Assembly (NCBI RefSeq): GCF_000241955.1
Contig: NC_016818.1
Coordinates: 3,782,001-3,846,000 of the forward strand
From: Rahnella aquatilis CIP 78.65 = ATCC 33071
GTDB lineage: Bacteria; Pseudomonadota; Gammaproteobacteria; Enterobacterales; Enterobacteriaceae
DNA: 64,000 bases
Direction of reading: 5' to 3'
In this document: positions 32,689 to 43,787 of the stretch, one piece after another
Position numbering within the stretch: the stretch's first letter is position 1
Layout: each line of letters begins with the position of its first letter
Translations under genes and position numbers: made by a program
The notes under the pieces: generated by a model
What the model saw: only the letters and a program-made list of their open reading frames with translations
Database searches by the model: none
Told to the model about the DNA's origin: nothing

Positions 32689-32720
32689 CGCGCGGGCTCC
32701 ACTGTGCAGCCCCCCGCGCG
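32689..32720. other. GC-rich hairpin between pgk and fbaA
   Basis: CGCGCGGG and CCCGCGCG can pair over a 16-base loop. No T-tract follows, so it may be a processing or stability element in the operon mRNA rather than a terminator. Confidence 0.45.
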
Positions 32721-32760
32721 GCAAAGAAGAACGGACAGCATTATGCTCCCCGTTCAGGGT

Positions 32761-33927
32761 TCATGACTTCTTAGCACGCTCTTCCAGCATCACAACCGCT
32801 GGCAGTGCTTTCCCTTCAACGAATTCCAGGAATGCGCCACCGCCAGTGGAGATATAGGAAATTTTGTCAGCGATACCGAACAGGTCGATAGCTGCCAGTG
32901 TGTCGCCGCCGCCTGCGATAGAGAATGCATCGCTGTCAGCAATAGCCTGCGCCACAATTTCGGTCCCTTTACGGAAGTTAGGGAACTCGAACACGCCTAC
33001 AGGACCATTCCACAGAATGGTTTTAGCGTTTTTAATAATCTCAGCCAGACGGTATGCAGACTCATCGCCCATGTCGAGAATTTGTTCGTCATCTTTGATG
33101 TCTTTAACAGACTTCACAGTGGCGGTCGCGGTTTCGGAGAACTCAGTCGCCACGCGAACATCAGTAGGAACAGGAATGTCGCAGGTTTCCAGCAATTTGC
33201 TTGCGGTGCCGACCAGGTCTGCTTCGTACAGGGATTTACCGACGTTGTTGCCTTGAGCAGCCACGAAGGTGTTCGCGATACCACCGCCAACGATCAGCTG
33301 GTCAGCGATTTTAGACAGGGAATCCAGAACGGTCAGTTTGGTAGAAACTTTAGAACCGCCAACGATAGCCACCATCGGACGTGCCGGGTTACCCAGCGCT
33401 TTACCCAGTGCTTCCAGCTCTGCAGACAGCAGCGGACCGGCACAGGCGATCGGCGCAAATTTGCCCACGCCGTGAGTAGAAGCTTGCGCGCGGTGCGCGG
33501 TACCAAATGCGTCCATCACATAGATGTCACACAGGGCAGCATATTTTTTGGACAGGGTTTCGTCGTCTTTCTTTTCGCCTTTGTTAAAGCGAACGTTTTC
33601 CAGAACAACCAGCTCGCCTTCGGCAACTTCAACACCATCAAGGTAATCTTTCGCCAGACGTACCGGGGATTTCAGATGCTCTTTCAGGTAATTAACAACC
33701 GGCAGCAGAGAAAACTCTTCGTTATATTCGCCTTCAGTCGGACGACCCAGATGCGAGGTAACCATCACGCGTGCGCCTTGTTTCAGGGCAATTTCGATGG
33801 TTGGTAAAGAAGCGCGGATACGTGCATCTGACGTTACTTTGCCATCTTTAACTGGCACGTTCAGATCGGCACGGATTAGTACGCGTTTACCCGCTAAATC
33901 CAGATCGCTCATCTTAATAACAGACAT
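32761..33927 (-). CDS. pgk: Phosphoglycerate kinase
   Basis: Transfers phosphate from 1,3-bisphosphoglycerate to ADP. The 388-residue protein has the family start [29 protein letters not shown], the substrate region [13 protein letters not shown], and the nucleotide-binding GGSKVSTKL and [10 protein letters not shown] motifs. ATG 33927 follows an AGGA-type site. It is the middle gene of epd-pgk-fbaA. Confidence 0.97.
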   Translation of the reverse strand: MSVIKMSDLDLAGKRVLIRADLNVPVKDGKVTSDARIRASLPTIEIALKQGARVMVTSHLGRPTEGEYNEEFSLLPVVNYLKEHLKSPVRLAKDYLDGVEVAEGELVVLENVRFNKGEKKDDETLSKKYAALCDIYVMDAFGTAHRAQASTHGVGKFAPIACAGPLLSAELEALGKALGNPARPMVAIVGGSKVSTKLTVLDSLSKIADQLIVGGGIANTFVAAQGNNVGKSLYEADLVGTASKLLETCDIPVPTDVRVATEFSETATATVKSVKDIKDDEQILDMGDESAYRLAEIIKNAKTILWNGPVGVFEFPNFRKGTEIVAQAIADSDAFSIAGGGDTLAAIDLFGIADKISYISTGGGAFLEFVEGKALPAVVMLEERAKKS

Positions 33928-33999
33928 GGTGAATCCTCTCGTTGATTCTCTTTAAAGTTGCTTGAAGGCCATTCAGGTCTGAAGACCGGAACAGCCGTA

Positions 34000-35016
34000 C
34001 TAGAAACCGCTAGCGGACATTGCCAATGTTGTATCCAACATTCTGTTGGCAAAACCCCACTCGTTATCGCACCAGACCAGTGTCTTAATCAGGTGCTGTC
34101 CACTTACCCGCGTCTGCGTTCCATCTACGATGGCGCTATGGGGATCATGGTTAAAATCTGTCGAGACTAATGGTAGTTCGGTATAGTCAACAATACCACG
34201 AAAAGCACCTGTTGCAGCCTTTTGCAGCAGTTGGTTAACCTCGCCTACCGTCACAGAACCCTCGACAAATACGCTCAGATCAATGGCTGTGACATTGATT
34301 GTCGGCACACGCACCGAGATCGCTTCAAAGCGATCGCAGAATTTGGGCATGATGCGCGTGATCCCTGCGGCCAGTTTGGTATCGACCGGGATAATGGACT
34401 GGCTGGCGGCGCGCGTACGGCGTAAATCTGCATGGTATGCATCAATCACCGGCTGGTCATTCATCGAGGAATGGATGGTCGTTACCGTGCCGGACTCAAT
34501 GCCAAAGGCATCGTCGAGCAGTTTGATCACAGGGATAATACAGTTGGTGGTACAGGACGCATTGGACACAATGCGGTGCTGACGTTCGAGCAACTCGTGG
34601 TTCACACCGTAAACCACCGTGGCGTCAAGATTATGACCGCCCGGATGCGCGAACAGGATTTTTTTGGCACCGGCCGCAAGCTGGGCTTCTCCGTCTTCAC
34701 GGCTGCCATAAACGCCGGTGCAATCAAGCACGACGTCAATGCTCAGTTCGCCCCATGGCAACTGGCTGGCATCAGACTGATGAAGTAAACGGATGGAGTC
34801 ATCGCCGACGTAAAGGTTTTCACCTTCCTGGCGGACATCCCAGGCAAACCGCCCGTGGCTGGAGTCGTATTTAAGCAGGTGGGCCATGCCTTCAGGGCTG
34901 GCAATTTCATTGATGGCAATGACGGAGATTTCCGCCCGACGCCCGGATTCGTATAACGCGCGCAATACGCTACGGCCAATGCGACCAAAGCCATTAATTG
35001 CAATACGTATTGGCAT
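34000..35016 (-). CDS. epd: D-erythrose-4-phosphate dehydrogenase
   Basis: A GAPDH-like enzyme, 338 residues, oxidising erythrose-4-phosphate for pyridoxal phosphate synthesis. The NAD motif [19 protein letters not shown] and the catalytic cysteine in [11 protein letters not shown] are present. ATG 35016 gives the family N-terminus [11 protein letters not shown] with GGGAG upstream; a longer N-terminus from a non-canonical upstream start is less likely. First gene of the epd-pgk-fbaA operon. Confidence 0.95.
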   Translation of the reverse strand: MPIRIAINGFGRIGRSVLRALYESGRRAEISVIAINEIASPEGMAHLLKYDSSHGRFAWDVRQEGENLYVGDDSIRLLHQSDASQLPWGELSIDVVLDCTGVYGSREDGEAQLAAGAKKILFAHPGGHNLDATVVYGVNHELLERQHRIVSNASCTTNCIIPVIKLLDDAFGIESGTVTTIHSSMNDQPVIDAYHADLRRTRAASQSIIPVDTKLAAGITRIMPKFCDRFEAISVRVPTINVTAIDLSVFVEGSVTVGEVNQLLQKAATGAFRGIVDYTELPLVSTDFNHDPHSAIVDGTQTRVSGQHLIKTLVWCDNEWGFANRMLDTTLAMSASGF

Positions 35017-35186
35017 ACATCTCCCTGTTACACGGTTGTTACTCAATTTCAGTAACACCTATAGTAATGCAGCGTGCGTTTACGGTGAATCACCATCATC
35101 ATCTGTCCGCACAATGCGTGCGGCAGAAAAGTTTCAGTTTCAGGCACGATAACAACCTGGTGACGATGTTAAGCTCAAATAGCCTG

Positions 35187-35200
35187 ACTGAAACGGTTCA
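35187..35200. promoter_or_regulatory. Cra (FruR) box upstream of epd
   Basis: ACTGAAACGGTTCA matches every position of RSTGAAWCSNTHHW. It is about 170 bases upstream of the epd start. Cra regulates epd-pgk in E. coli. The rest of 35017-35468 is promoter-type DNA without a credible gene. Confidence 0.6.
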
Positions 35201-35468
35201 GCTGAGAATAAACCAAACGATGAATAAAAGGAATAATTCGTAGAACAACCCCGCATTAATCGCGCCGATCGCTGAAAAAAACGCCAGTCAATTCTGTGTA
35301 TTCACAGTGATTTTACTTTTTCGTCACCTTTTCGACAGTGATTTTTCGCAAAAAATGACCGAATGAAACACTTTCAGAATGCAGGCAGTGTAGCCGAGTC
35401 TGCATGAGAACGGTTTGACCTGCGTCATTTCGTACGAAACTGAGAGCCGGCGCATGAAATCGCAGTCG

Positions 35469-35494
35469 AAAAAAAAGCACCCGAAGGTGCTTTT
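35469..35494 (-). terminator. Intrinsic terminator of tktA
   Basis: AAAAGCACC-CGAA-GGTGCTTTT followed by eight T on the minus strand, 20 bases after the tktA stop. Confidence 0.9.
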
Positions 35495-35514
35495 AGACGT
35501 TTCAAAAAGCGGAA

Positions 35515-37509
35515 TTACTTCAGTAACGCCTGTGCCTGAGCAACAACGTTATCAACCGTGAAACCGAACTCTTTAAACAGCAGATCTGCCGGAGCAGATT
35601 CGCCGAAGCTGTGCATACCGACGATAGCGCCATTCAGGCCCACGTATTTGAACCAGTAATCAGCAATACCGGCTTCGACGGCAACACGTGCAGAAACCGC
35701 TTTCGGCAGGACAGATTCACGGTAAGCCGCGTCCTGTTTGTCGAAGGCATCGGTAGACGGCATAGAAACCACGCGCACTTTGGTGCCCGCAGCCGCCAGT
35801 TTGTCTGCCGCTTCTACTGTGATACCGACCTCAGAACCGGTGGCGATCAGGATCACTTCCGGCGTACCGTCGCAATCTTTCAGCACGTAACCACCACGCG
35901 CCACGTTGGCCAGTTGTTCAGGCGTACGCGGTTGCTGGGTCAGGTTCTGACGTGAGAAGATCAGGGTAACCGGGCCATCATTACGCTCAATAGCGTATTT
36001 CCATGCCACAGCAGATTCAACCTGATCCGCAGGACGCCAGGTGCTCATGTTTGGCGTAACACGCAGGCTGGCGATTTGCTCAACCGGCTGGTGCGTCGGG
36101 CCGTCTTCGCCCAGACCGATGGAGTCATGGGTATACACGAACACGTTGCGGATTTTCATCAGTGCTGCCATACGCACCGCGTTACGGGCGTATTCCACGA
36201 ACATCAGGAAGGTGGCAGAGTACGGCAGGAAACCGCCGTGCAGTGCAATACCATTGGTTATCGCGGTCATACCGAATTCGCGCACACCGTAATGGATGTA
36301 GTTACCCGCCTGATCGTCGCCGATAGACTTAGAACCAGACCACATGGTCAGGTTGCTTGGTGCGAGGTCAGCAGAGCCGCCGAGGAATTCCGGCAACACT
36401 TTACCGAACGCTTCCAGCGCATTCTGAGACGCTTTACGGCTGGCGATGTTTGCAGGGTTTGCCTGCAGCTGTTCGATGAATTTCTGTGCTTCGGTTTCCC
36501 AGTTTGCTGGCAGCTCGCCGTTCACACGACGTTTGAACTCTTTTGCCAGTTCAGGATACGCTTTCGCGTAGGCATCAAACTTATCGTTCCATGCCGCTTC
36601 TTTCGCTTTACCGGCTTCTTTCGCATCCCACTGTGCATAAATATCTTGCGGGATTTCAAACGCAGCGTATTTCCAGCCCAGCGCTTCGCGGGTCGCGGCC
36701 ACTTCGGCTGCTCCCAGTGCAGCACCGTGTACATCGTGAGTACCGGCTTTGTTCGGCGAACCGAAACCGATGACGGTTTTGCACATCAGCAGGGAAGGTT
36801 TGTCGGTAACTTTGTGCGCTTCTTCGATAGCCGCTTTGATAGAGTCAGGATTATGACCATCAACGTGACGCACAACGTGCCAGCCGTACGCTTCGAAACG
36901 TGCCGCAGTGTCATCGGTGAACCAGCCTTCTACGTGGCCGTCGATGGAGATACCGTTGTCATCATAAAAGGCGGTCAGTTTGCCGAGTTTCATGGTACCG
37001 GCCAGAGAGCACACTTCGTGAGAAATGCCTTCCATCATGCAGCCGTCGCCCAGGAACGCATAGGTCTGGTGATCGACAATGTCATGACCTGGTTTGTTGA
37101 ACTGTGCAGCCAGCGTACGTTCTGCGATAGCAAAACCGACAGCGTTCGCGATGCCCTGACCCAGCGGACCGGTGGTGGTTTCAACGCCAGGCGTATAGCC
37201 GTATTCCGGGTGGCCCGGGGTTTTAGAGTGCAACTGACGGAAGTTAGCCAGTTCGCTCATCGGCAGGTCATAGCCGGTGAGGTGCAGCAGGCTGTAAATC
37301 AGCATAGAACCATGACCATTGGACAGCACGAAGCGGTCACGGTCAGCCCAGTGCGGGTTTGTCGGGTTGTGATTCAGGTAATCGCGCCACAGCACTTCGG
37401 CAATGTCTGCCATGCCCATAGGGGCACCAGGGTGGCCGGAATTCGCTTTCTGCACGGCATCCATACTAAGTGCGCGAATAGCGTTCGCAAGCTCTTTACG
37501 AGAGGACAT
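35515..37509 (-). CDS. tktA: Transketolase A
   Basis: A thiamine-diphosphate enzyme of the pentose phosphate pathway, 664 residues. N-terminal domain with the cofactor motif GDGCMMEG and GHPGAPMG, Pyr domain with the catalytic Glu region (REFGMTAI), C-terminal domain from about residue 540. It is single-gene with its own terminator. A long frame on the opposite strand is only a shadow of it. Confidence 0.97.
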   Translation of the reverse strand: MSSRKELANAIRALSMDAVQKANSGHPGAPMGMADIAEVLWRDYLNHNPTNPHWADRDRFVLSNGHGSMLIYSLLHLTGYDLPMSELANFRQLHSKTPGHPEYGYTPGVETTTGPLGQGIANAVGFAIAERTLAAQFNKPGHDIVDHQTYAFLGDGCMMEGISHEVCSLAGTMKLGKLTAFYDDNGISIDGHVEGWFTDDTAARFEAYGWHVVRHVDGHNPDSIKAAIEEAHKVTDKPSLLMCKTVIGFGSPNKAGTHDVHGAALGAAEVAATREALGWKYAAFEIPQDIYAQWDAKEAGKAKEAAWNDKFDAYAKAYPELAKEFKRRVNGELPANWETEAQKFIEQLQANPANIASRKASQNALEAFGKVLPEFLGGSADLAPSNLTMWSGSKSIGDDQAGNYIHYGVREFGMTAITNGIALHGGFLPYSATFLMFVEYARNAVRMAALMKIRNVFVYTHDSIGLGEDGPTHQPVEQIASLRVTPNMSTWRPADQVESAVAWKYAIERNDGPVTLIFSRQNLTQQPRTPEQLANVARGGYVLKDCDGTPEVILIATGSEVGITVEAADKLAAAGTKVRVVSMPSTDAFDKQDAAYRESVLPKAVSARVAVEAGIADYWFKYVGLNGAIVGMHSFGESAPADLLFKEFGFTVDNVVAQAQALLK

Positions 37510-37757
37510 GTTCTACTCCAGGTCGGATTAAAAAAGCAGTCAAGAAAGTCATTTTCTCAGACTCGGCATTAAAACGGCAATCTCTAATCACTCTCGTGAT
37601 TAAGTTCACAAAATCCGCTTTTAAATCAGTGCATTTTTTCGGACTTACACTATAGATCGTGCACTGCGAAAAACCTACCTTAACGCTATCCTTACAACCA
37701 GAGCCTTTTTCAGGCTACATTTTCTGTTTTGTTAACTTTTTCTGGGAACACAAATTG

Positions 37758-38510
37758 ATGAAATTTCACCCTCTTCTGTTAAGCCTTTTTACGGCGTCCC
37801 TGGTCAGCGGTTGTGCGACTGTCAATACCGATACCTTAATGCAGTCCGGCGCGCAGGCTTATCAGGCGTATACCCTGAGCGATGCCGACGTCAAAACGCT
37901 GAGCGTGCAGTCCTGTGAAGAAATGGATAAAAAGGCGCAGATAGCACCTGACAGCAGCGAATATGCGCAACGCCTGAAAAAAATCTCGGCGGCGCTGGGC
38001 GATAATATCAACGGCACACCGGCCAACTATAAGGTTTACCTGACCAAAGACGTCAATGCCTGGGCGATGGCGAACGGCTGTATCCGCGTTTACAGCGGCC
38101 TGATGGATATGATGAACGACAATGAAGTCGAAGGCGTTCTCGGCCATGAAATGGGCCACGTCGCACTCGGTCACACCCGCAAAGCCATGCAGGTCGCCTA
38201 CAGCGCTACGGCGGCACGTTCAGCGATTTCTTCCCTTGGCGGCGTCAGTGCCACATTGTCACAATCACAACTGGCCGATCTGGGTGAGAAATATGTCAAC
38301 GCACAGTTCTCGCAGAAACAGGAATCTGAAGCGGACGATTACTCTTTCGATTTGCTGAAAAAACGCGGTATTGATCCTACAGGTCTGGCAACCAGTTTCG
38401 AGAAGCTGGCAAAACTGGATAAGGGAAGCAGCATCGGCTGGTTTGATGATCACCCGTCATCAGAAGCCCGCGCGAAACACATTCGCGAACGCATTGCTGC
38501 CGGGAAATAA
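37758..38510 (+). CDS. loiP: Outer-membrane-associated metalloprotease LoiP
   Basis: An M48 zinc lipoprotein protease, 250 residues (formerly YggG). ATG 37758 gives a lipoprotein signal peptide ending in the lipobox LVSGC, so the mature protein is lipid-anchored. The zinc site is HEMGHVALGH, with downstream conserved EADDYSFDLL. It is next to tktA as in E. coli, where speB follows; here a fimbrial operon follows. Confidence 0.94.
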   Translation: MKFHPLLLSLFTASLVSGCATVNTDTLMQSGAQAYQAYTLSDADVKTLSVQSCEEMDKKAQIAPDSSEYAQRLKKISAALGDNINGTPANYKVYLTKDVNAWAMANGCIRVYSGLMDMMNDNEVEGVLGHEMGHVALGHTRKAMQVAYSATAARSAISSLGGVSATLSQSQLADLGEKYVNAQFSQKQESEADDYSFDLLKKRGIDPTGLATSFEKLAKLDKGSSIGWFDDHPSSEARAKHIRERIAAGK

Positions 38511-38557
38511 TCTATTAAAAAAGCAAATAAGAATAAAGGCTATCACCTCTGACAGTC

Positions 38558-38585
38558 AGGCACCTGTGGGTGCCTTGATTTTTGT
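38558..38585 (+). terminator. Intrinsic terminator of loiP
   Basis: AGGCACC-TGTG-GGTGCCT followed by TGATTTTTGTTT. Confidence 0.85.
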
Positions 38586-39065
38586 TTCCTCTTTTACCTC
38601 TTCTGCTTCTCTTCGTTAGCCCGACATCAGCAGTCTGTACGTTATTCATACAAAAAAGTCAGATAATTATGTGAATTATCACTCATAGCACAATTTGATT
38701 ATCACCTGCAGAGAGTATAAGAATTATTACATCACATAGATGAATGTATATTTTTCATCATTTTCACGATTCGATTAAAAACTCTGTTCCTGAAGATTTT
38801 TTAATTTGATAGTCAATAGCGTTCTGAGAAACAAAATTCAATACTTAAAAACTTAATTATAAAAGACAGTTAACTAATTACAAATTGAAAAAGGAATCAC
38901 TTTATTACATTTGTATTACCGTAAGGCGAACTTGATATCAATAAAAACGATAATTATAATTCACACTCAGTAACTTTCTGAAAAAACTTATTCAAGTCAC
39001 TAATACAAGCCACTAATAGTTTTATTTTAATGTTGTCATTACTTTTATAATGAAAAGGAAGATTC
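38586..39065. other. AT-rich leader of the first fimbrial operon
   Basis: A 480-base gene-free stretch, strongly AT-rich unlike the surrounding core. It should hold the fimbrial promoter and may be a target for H-NS silencing. A short inverted repeat GATAATT/AATTATC is at 38662-38680. I found no recombinase gene and no long inverted repeat, so no sign of an invertible switch. Confidence 0.5.
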
Positions 39066-39653
39066 ATGAAAAAGAGTACTATTTTTTTCCCTTTGTCGGC
39101 ATTCTGTCTGGTATTCTCAGGCTTATCTGCACAAGCAGCAGACGTAGGCTTAATTACCTTTGATGGCGCTGTATCAGATACCACTTGCGAAATCACCACC
39201 AATAACGGTGTTGCTGCCAATAATGTGACGATTTCGTTGCCGGTTGTGACCAAAGCAGCGGTTGATGCCACGACTCTGGCTGCGGGCGGCGTGGGCGCGA
39301 AAGAGTTCGAGTTAATGCTCAATGACTGTGCAGCATCGGTCACAAAAGCCACTATTAGCTTCTCTTCACAGCAATTTGCTGAATTGTCCAACGGTACGCT
39401 GAAACCAGACTCTACGGTTTCTGGCAGCGCGCAAAACGTCAGTATTGCGCTGTATAACAACACTACGACGGATGTCAGCCAGGTATTGATCGGTGATCCG
39501 ACCGATGTGCCACAAAGCGTGACGCTGGTCGACGGTCGCGGTATTTTCGCCTACAAAACAGCGTATGTTCCGAGTGCTGACTGGACAGAAACCAATTCTG
39601 TTCAGTCGGGTAAAGTGAATACTAACGTCACCTTCACCATGGCTTACGAATAA
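39066..39653 (+). CDS. Fimbrial major subunit (FimA-type)
   Basis: A 195-residue pilin with a signal peptide (MKKSTIFFPLSAFCLVFSG, cleavage after AQA). Two cysteines about 38 residues apart (TTCEI and NDC) form the usual disulfide, and the C-terminal beta zipper FTMAYE ends with the penultimate aromatic residue that usher/chaperone systems recognise. First gene of the operon. A terminator-like hairpin downstream suggests high expression of this gene relative to the rest. Confidence 0.85.
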   Translation: MKKSTIFFPLSAFCLVFSGLSAQAADVGLITFDGAVSDTTCEITTNNGVAANNVTISLPVVTKAAVDATTLAAGGVGAKEFELMLNDCAASVTKATISFSSQQFAELSNGTLKPDSTVSGSAQNVSIALYNNTTTDVSQVLIGDPTDVPQSVTLVDGRGIFAYKTAYVPSADWTETNSVQSGKVNTNVTFTMAYE

Positions 39654-39679
39654 TTATTATCGCTATTTAGCGAGTGATT

Positions 39680-39716
39680 AAGCGTGCCGCTGACAGAGCG
39701 GTGGCACGCTTTTATT
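39680..39716 (+). terminator. Terminator-like hairpin after the major subunit gene
   Basis: AAGCGTGCC and GGCACGCTT form a perfect 9-bp stem with inner pairing, followed by TTTATT. Partial termination here would give more major subunit than chaperone and usher. Confidence 0.75.
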
Positions 39717-39737
39717 ATAAAATTTACAGAGGGAATT

Positions 39738-40472
39738 ATGAATTTTATATCGGCTAAAAAAGTTATTATATACAGTCTGGCAATGTTGGGTTTTATTGCT
39801 TCTGATGTCAGTGCGGATGTTGTCATCTCCGGCACCCGGGTTATTTATCCAGCTCAGGCGAAAGAGGTCACGGTAAAACTGGATAATCGTGGCGAGAAAG
39901 CTTTGCTGGTGCAAGCCTGGATGGACGACGGCCGTGAAGATATTAATCCGCAGGAGATGAAAATTCCTTTTCTGGTTACGCCTCCTATTTCCCGAATGAA
40001 TGCCAAACAGGGACAGACAGTAAAAATTGCCAGCCTTGATGCAGACTTACCTAAAGATAAAGAAAGTGTCTTTTGGTTTAACGTTCTGGAAATCCCCCCT
40101 AAAGCGAAAAATACTTCCGATGAGAATTTGCTGCAACTGGCTTTCCGTACCCGTATAAAACTGTTTTATCGCCCCGAGGGGCTTAAAGGTTCTTCTTCTG
40201 AAGCGGCCACCGCGCTGACATGGAAAATTATCAAAAAAGATAAACAGGTGTTTGCAGAAGTCAAAAATGCCTCACCTTATTTTGTCACGGTGAATGAAGC
40301 AACGTTGAATGCAAATAACAGTCAGTACGCTATTGAGAAAAATATGATCTCCCCAGCGTCCATAAAACTGATGAAAGTTGAAGGGCTGAGCAATCCCGTC
40401 AGCGCCGGGAAAATAACCTACTCCGCTATCAGTGATTACGGCGGAAATATCACTCACGCGTTTAGCCTTTAA
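39738..40472 (+). CDS. Fimbrial chaperone (PapD/FimC-like)
   Basis: A 244-residue periplasmic chaperone. Signal peptide from MNFISAKKVIIYSLAML to SADV. Two Ig-like domains; the first has the G1 strand pattern and the conserved Arg/Lys for pilin C-termini, and PLFLVTPPISRM-like (PFLVTPPISRMN) is the subunit-binding strand region, a short F1-G1 loop type. ATG 39738 has GAGGGA upstream. It lies 84 bases after the pilin and before the usher. Confidence 0.87.
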   Translation: MNFISAKKVIIYSLAMLGFIASDVSADVVISGTRVIYPAQAKEVTVKLDNRGEKALLVQAWMDDGREDINPQEMKIPFLVTPPISRMNAKQGQTVKIASLDADLPKDKESVFWFNVLEIPPKAKNTSDENLLQLAFRTRIKLFYRPEGLKGSSSEAATALTWKIIKKDKQVFAEVKNASPYFVTVNEATLNANNSQYAIEKNMISPASIKLMKVEGLSNPVSAGKITYSAISDYGGNITHAFSL

Positions 40473-40518
40473 CAAAGGCTCTGTCATTGTCAATTTTTCA
40501 AAAAAAGCCAGTAATATT

Positions 40519-43140
40519 ATGAAATTTAAAAAAATAATAAGTGGACTATTACTGCTTCCATTGACTCAGGGCATTGCCACTTTCTGGTCGCCAGTCAGTA
40601 TAGCGGAAACTGCCATATCAAATGATACTGATGAAGATGAAACTGTAGAGTTTGACAGCCAGTTTCTCTACAGCACGACAGACAGCGACAAAATCGACAC
40701 CCGGCGTTTCAGTAAGGGAAATCCCATTATTCCGGGTGTTTACAGCGTGGGAATTTTTGTCAATGGCACGTTGAAACTCAACACTCAGGTCACCTTTATT
40801 GATAACGGCAGTGCGACGGCAACCCCCTGTCTGACACAAAAATTAATCGATCAGTTGGATATTATTACCGAAGATACCCGTGCTTCCGATATCAATGCGG
40901 CAGACACCGGGACGGGCGAGGCTTCTTGCTTTGACCTCAGTAAAAATTTGGATGGCGCACGGGTCCGGTTTAATACCGCCGAACAACGGCTGGACATTAC
41001 CGTTCCACAAATTTATCTCGCCAGACATCCTGCCGGCTATGTGAATCCGACTCTCTGGGAAGAAGGCATCACAGCGTTCATGCTGTCTTATGATTTGAAT
41101 GCCTACCGTTCAACCGCTGACGGAGAATCCCGTGACACTGCCTACGCCGGGTTAAATTATGGTGCAAACTTCGCTGGCTGGCGTTTTCGTGCCCGTGGCT
41201 CAACAAACTGGGATCAGGACAACGGGCTGTCCTATTCAAGTCAGGATGCTTATGTCCAGCACGATATCACGGGCTTAAAGGCCCAATTCGTTTTAGGGGA
41301 CACTTACACGCAGGGTGATACTTTTGACTCCATCAGTCTGCGTGGGCTCAGGATATTCAGCGATCCCCGTATGCAAGCCAGCTCAGCCAACAGCTATGCG
41401 CCAGTGATCCGCGGCACGGCAAACAGTAACGCGAAAGTCACTGTCCGTCAGAGCGGCACTGTGATTTATGAAACCACGGTACCACCGGGGCCGTTTGCAC
41501 TTGATGACGTTAACCCGACCGGTTATGGCAACAGTCTGGACGTAACCGTAGAAGAGTCTGATGGTAGCAAGCGCACCTTTTCCCTGCCCTATTCTTCAGT
41601 CACGCAGATGTTGCGCCCAGGCAGTGCCCGCTGGGATGTCGGCGTCGGAAAACTCAATGACGGTTCATTGAGTAATTCTCCCGACGTGGCGGTTCTGACG
41701 GGATATTACGGCATCAATAACACTTTTACGGGTTATGCTGGTGTGGAAGCGATGTCATCAGATTACCTGTCCGTTTTAACCGGGATAGCCATGACGACTC
41801 CGGCTGGGGCATTTGCTTTTGACATCACCCATTCCCGTGCAGATATCGATGATACACAATCGCTGGAAGGTCAGAGTTATCGGATTTCATACAATAAACT
41901 GTTAACCGAGACCAATACGTCGCTGAATGTGGCTGCTTACCGGTTTTCAACGCAGGACTATCTGAGCCTCCACGATGCAGCCTCGCTACAGGATGAACTC
42001 AATAATGATCCGATAAATAAAGAAGAGACTTTCAAAAATTACGACAGAATGAAAAACCAGATACAGGTTAATATTAATCAGCCCCTGGAATATGCTGAAA
42101 AAGATTACGGTTCACTCTATATGACCGGCAGTTGGGAAACTTACTGGAATCAAAGTAAAAAAACGTCCCAGTTCTCGCTCGGATATAACAATAACTATCG
42201 TTGGGCAAATTACAGTATTTCGTTACAGCGGGAATATAACGAAAATGGCGAACAGGATGACAGGCTTTATGTCAACCTGAGCATTCCTTTAGAAAATCTG
42301 TTCGGTCAGGGTAAACGTCCGGCGGGATTTACCAACGTGAACGCCGGTTTAAGCTCTGACTTTAAAGGCTCGTCGCAGTTAGACATGAGCGCCGGGGGGT
42401 ACACCGAGGATAACCGTTATAACTACAGCGTTAACACGTCTTCTTCGCTGTCTGATTCACAGAACTTAAATCAGATTGGTGGCTACGGAAGTTATAACAG
42501 CCCTTACGGTCCGGTCAGCCTTTCCGCTTCCGTCACTGATGACGGAGGCAGACAAGCATCCTTCGGCACCAGCGGTGGTATGGTTATTCATTCTCAAGAT
42601 ATCACCTTTGCTCCCGGAAATATTAATGACACCGATACGCTGGCGTTGGTCAAAGCTAAAGGAGCGAAAGGCGCCAAAATGAGTATGGGCGAAGGAGAGA
42701 TAAACAGTAACGGATATGCGATTACCCCCTATCTTTCACCTTATCAGGAAAATATCGTTGGCCTTGACATCAGCACTCTGGAAACGGACGTTAATATCAT
42801 CAATACCAGTACCACAACCTACCCTCGCAGTGGTGCTGTGGTTTTGGTTAATTTTGAAACCGATGAGGGACGCTCGGTTATTCTGGAGTTAGAGCGTTCT
42901 GATAATGGTTTCATTCCTTTAGGAGCTGATGTTTTTAATAGCAAAGATATTTTGGTCGGCACGATAGGACAAGGCGGACGTGCTTTTGCACGTGGCATTG
43001 ATGATAAAGGGGTGTTGAAGGTGGTGTGGGGAAATCAGTCTGACCAATCTTGTCTGGTTGATTATTCCATTCCAGAAAATCCTGACAAGATAAATATGAC
43101 GATTATGCTAAAAAACGTCTCTTGTAAAATGAAACACTAA
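40519..43140 (+). CDS. Outer-membrane usher (FimD/PapC-like)
   Basis: An 873-residue usher that assembles the fimbria. A signal peptide precedes the N-terminal binding domain (FDSQFLYSTTDSDKIDTRRFSKG). The beta-barrel follows, with the plug region near residues 230-330, and the two C-terminal domains end with conserved cysteines (SCLVDYSIPE, VSCKMKH). The start at ATG 40519 is chosen because it gives the signal peptide; the frame is open upstream. Confidence 0.9.
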   Translation: MKFKKIISGLLLLPLTQGIATFWSPVSIAETAISNDTDEDETVEFDSQFLYSTTDSDKIDTRRFSKGNPIIPGVYSVGIFVNGTLKLNTQVTFIDNGSATATPCLTQKLIDQLDIITEDTRASDINAADTGTGEASCFDLSKNLDGARVRFNTAEQRLDITVPQIYLARHPAGYVNPTLWEEGITAFMLSYDLNAYRSTADGESRDTAYAGLNYGANFAGWRFRARGSTNWDQDNGLSYSSQDAYVQHDITGLKAQFVLGDTYTQGDTFDSISLRGLRIFSDPRMQASSANSYAPVIRGTANSNAKVTVRQSGTVIYETTVPPGPFALDDVNPTGYGNSLDVTVEESDGSKRTFSLPYSSVTQMLRPGSARWDVGVGKLNDGSLSNSPDVAVLTGYYGINNTFTGYAGVEAMSSDYLSVLTGIAMTTPAGAFAFDITHSRADIDDTQSLEGQSYRISYNKLLTETNTSLNVAAYRFSTQDYLSLHDAASLQDELNNDPINKEETFKNYDRMKNQIQVNINQPLEYAEKDYGSLYMTGSWETYWNQSKKTSQFSLGYNNNYRWANYSISLQREYNENGEQDDRLYVNLSIPLENLFGQGKRPAGFTNVNAGLSSDFKGSSQLDMSAGGYTEDNRYNYSVNTSSSLSDSQNLNQIGGYGSYNSPYGPVSLSASVTDDGGRQASFGTSGGMVIHSQDITFAPGNINDTDTLALVKAKGAKGAKMSMGEGEINSNGYAITPYLSPYQENIVGLDISTLETDVNIINTSTTTYPRSGAVVLVNFETDEGRSVILELERSDNGFIPLGADVFNSKDILVGTIGQGGRAFARGIDDKGVLKVVWGNQSDQSCLVDYSIPENPDKINMTIMLKNVSCKMKH

Positions 43141-43170
43141 CTTTTAGTTTAATAATAAAGTGGAGATGAT

Positions 43171-43749
43171 ATGATAAAGGAATATAAAAACATACTGGCA
43201 TTATGCTCAGCTTTGCTTGTTAACTTTAACAGCACATGTGTTTTTGCACAGAACGTCGATGTCACTTTTAGCGCCAATATTATTGAAACCACCTGCGAAA
43301 TGAAACTAGAAGGGGGGACTGGCAATGGTATTAATAATACCATCCCTATTGGTTCGGGTGGAAAAGTCAGTCTGGATAAAATAATACAAAATGATCCGGC
43401 GGCAACAATGACATTCAAAATTAAAATCGTAGAATGCCCGGCAGGGGTAACATCAATCAAGACTACTATCAGAGGCACTCCGTCCGCTTATAAGGATACA
43501 GCCATTATCAGTGATCTTTCAGGCGAAGGCGCATCATCCTTTTTGGGGGTCACGATCGCCAGAACGTCAGCTTCAAATCAGCCTTTTGTCATCAACTCTA
43601 CAGCAGATAATCAAAGGTTAAACTGGAGCAGCGCAGAGATCAATGCAAAAGAAGTTTCGTTGATTTCACGTTTGATAGAAACACAATCAGGTAAGGGCAC
43701 AACGGGAAATTTTAGCGCGGTTGCCACTTTTAATTTCGAATATGAATAA
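43171..43749 (+). CDS. Minor fimbrial subunit
   Basis: A 192-residue pilin-like protein. Signal peptide to VFAQ, cysteine pair (TTCEM and VECPAG), and the beta zipper FNFEYE at the C-terminus. TGGAG precedes ATG 43171. It is the second subunit gene in the operon after the usher. Confidence 0.82.
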   Translation: MIKEYKNILALCSALLVNFNSTCVFAQNVDVTFSANIIETTCEMKLEGGTGNGINNTIPIGSGGKVSLDKIIQNDPAATMTFKIKIVECPAGVTSIKTTIRGTPSAYKDTAIISDLSGEGASSFLGVTIARTSASNQPFVINSTADNQRLNWSSAEINAKEVSLISRLIETQSGKGTTGNFSAVATFNFEYE

Positions 43750-43787
43750 TATAGAAAATTCAGATATAAAACATGGAGGATAATAAC

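Noticed and set aside
36076..37572. Long open frame (498 codons) on the plus strand opposite tktA
   Set aside because: It lies wholly over tktA, has no known motif, and its composition is what the antisense of a highly expressed gene gives.
38586..39065. Possible phase-variable inversion switch before the first fimbrial operon
   Set aside because: No recombinase gene nearby and only short, imperfect inverted repeats, which AT-rich DNA gives by chance.
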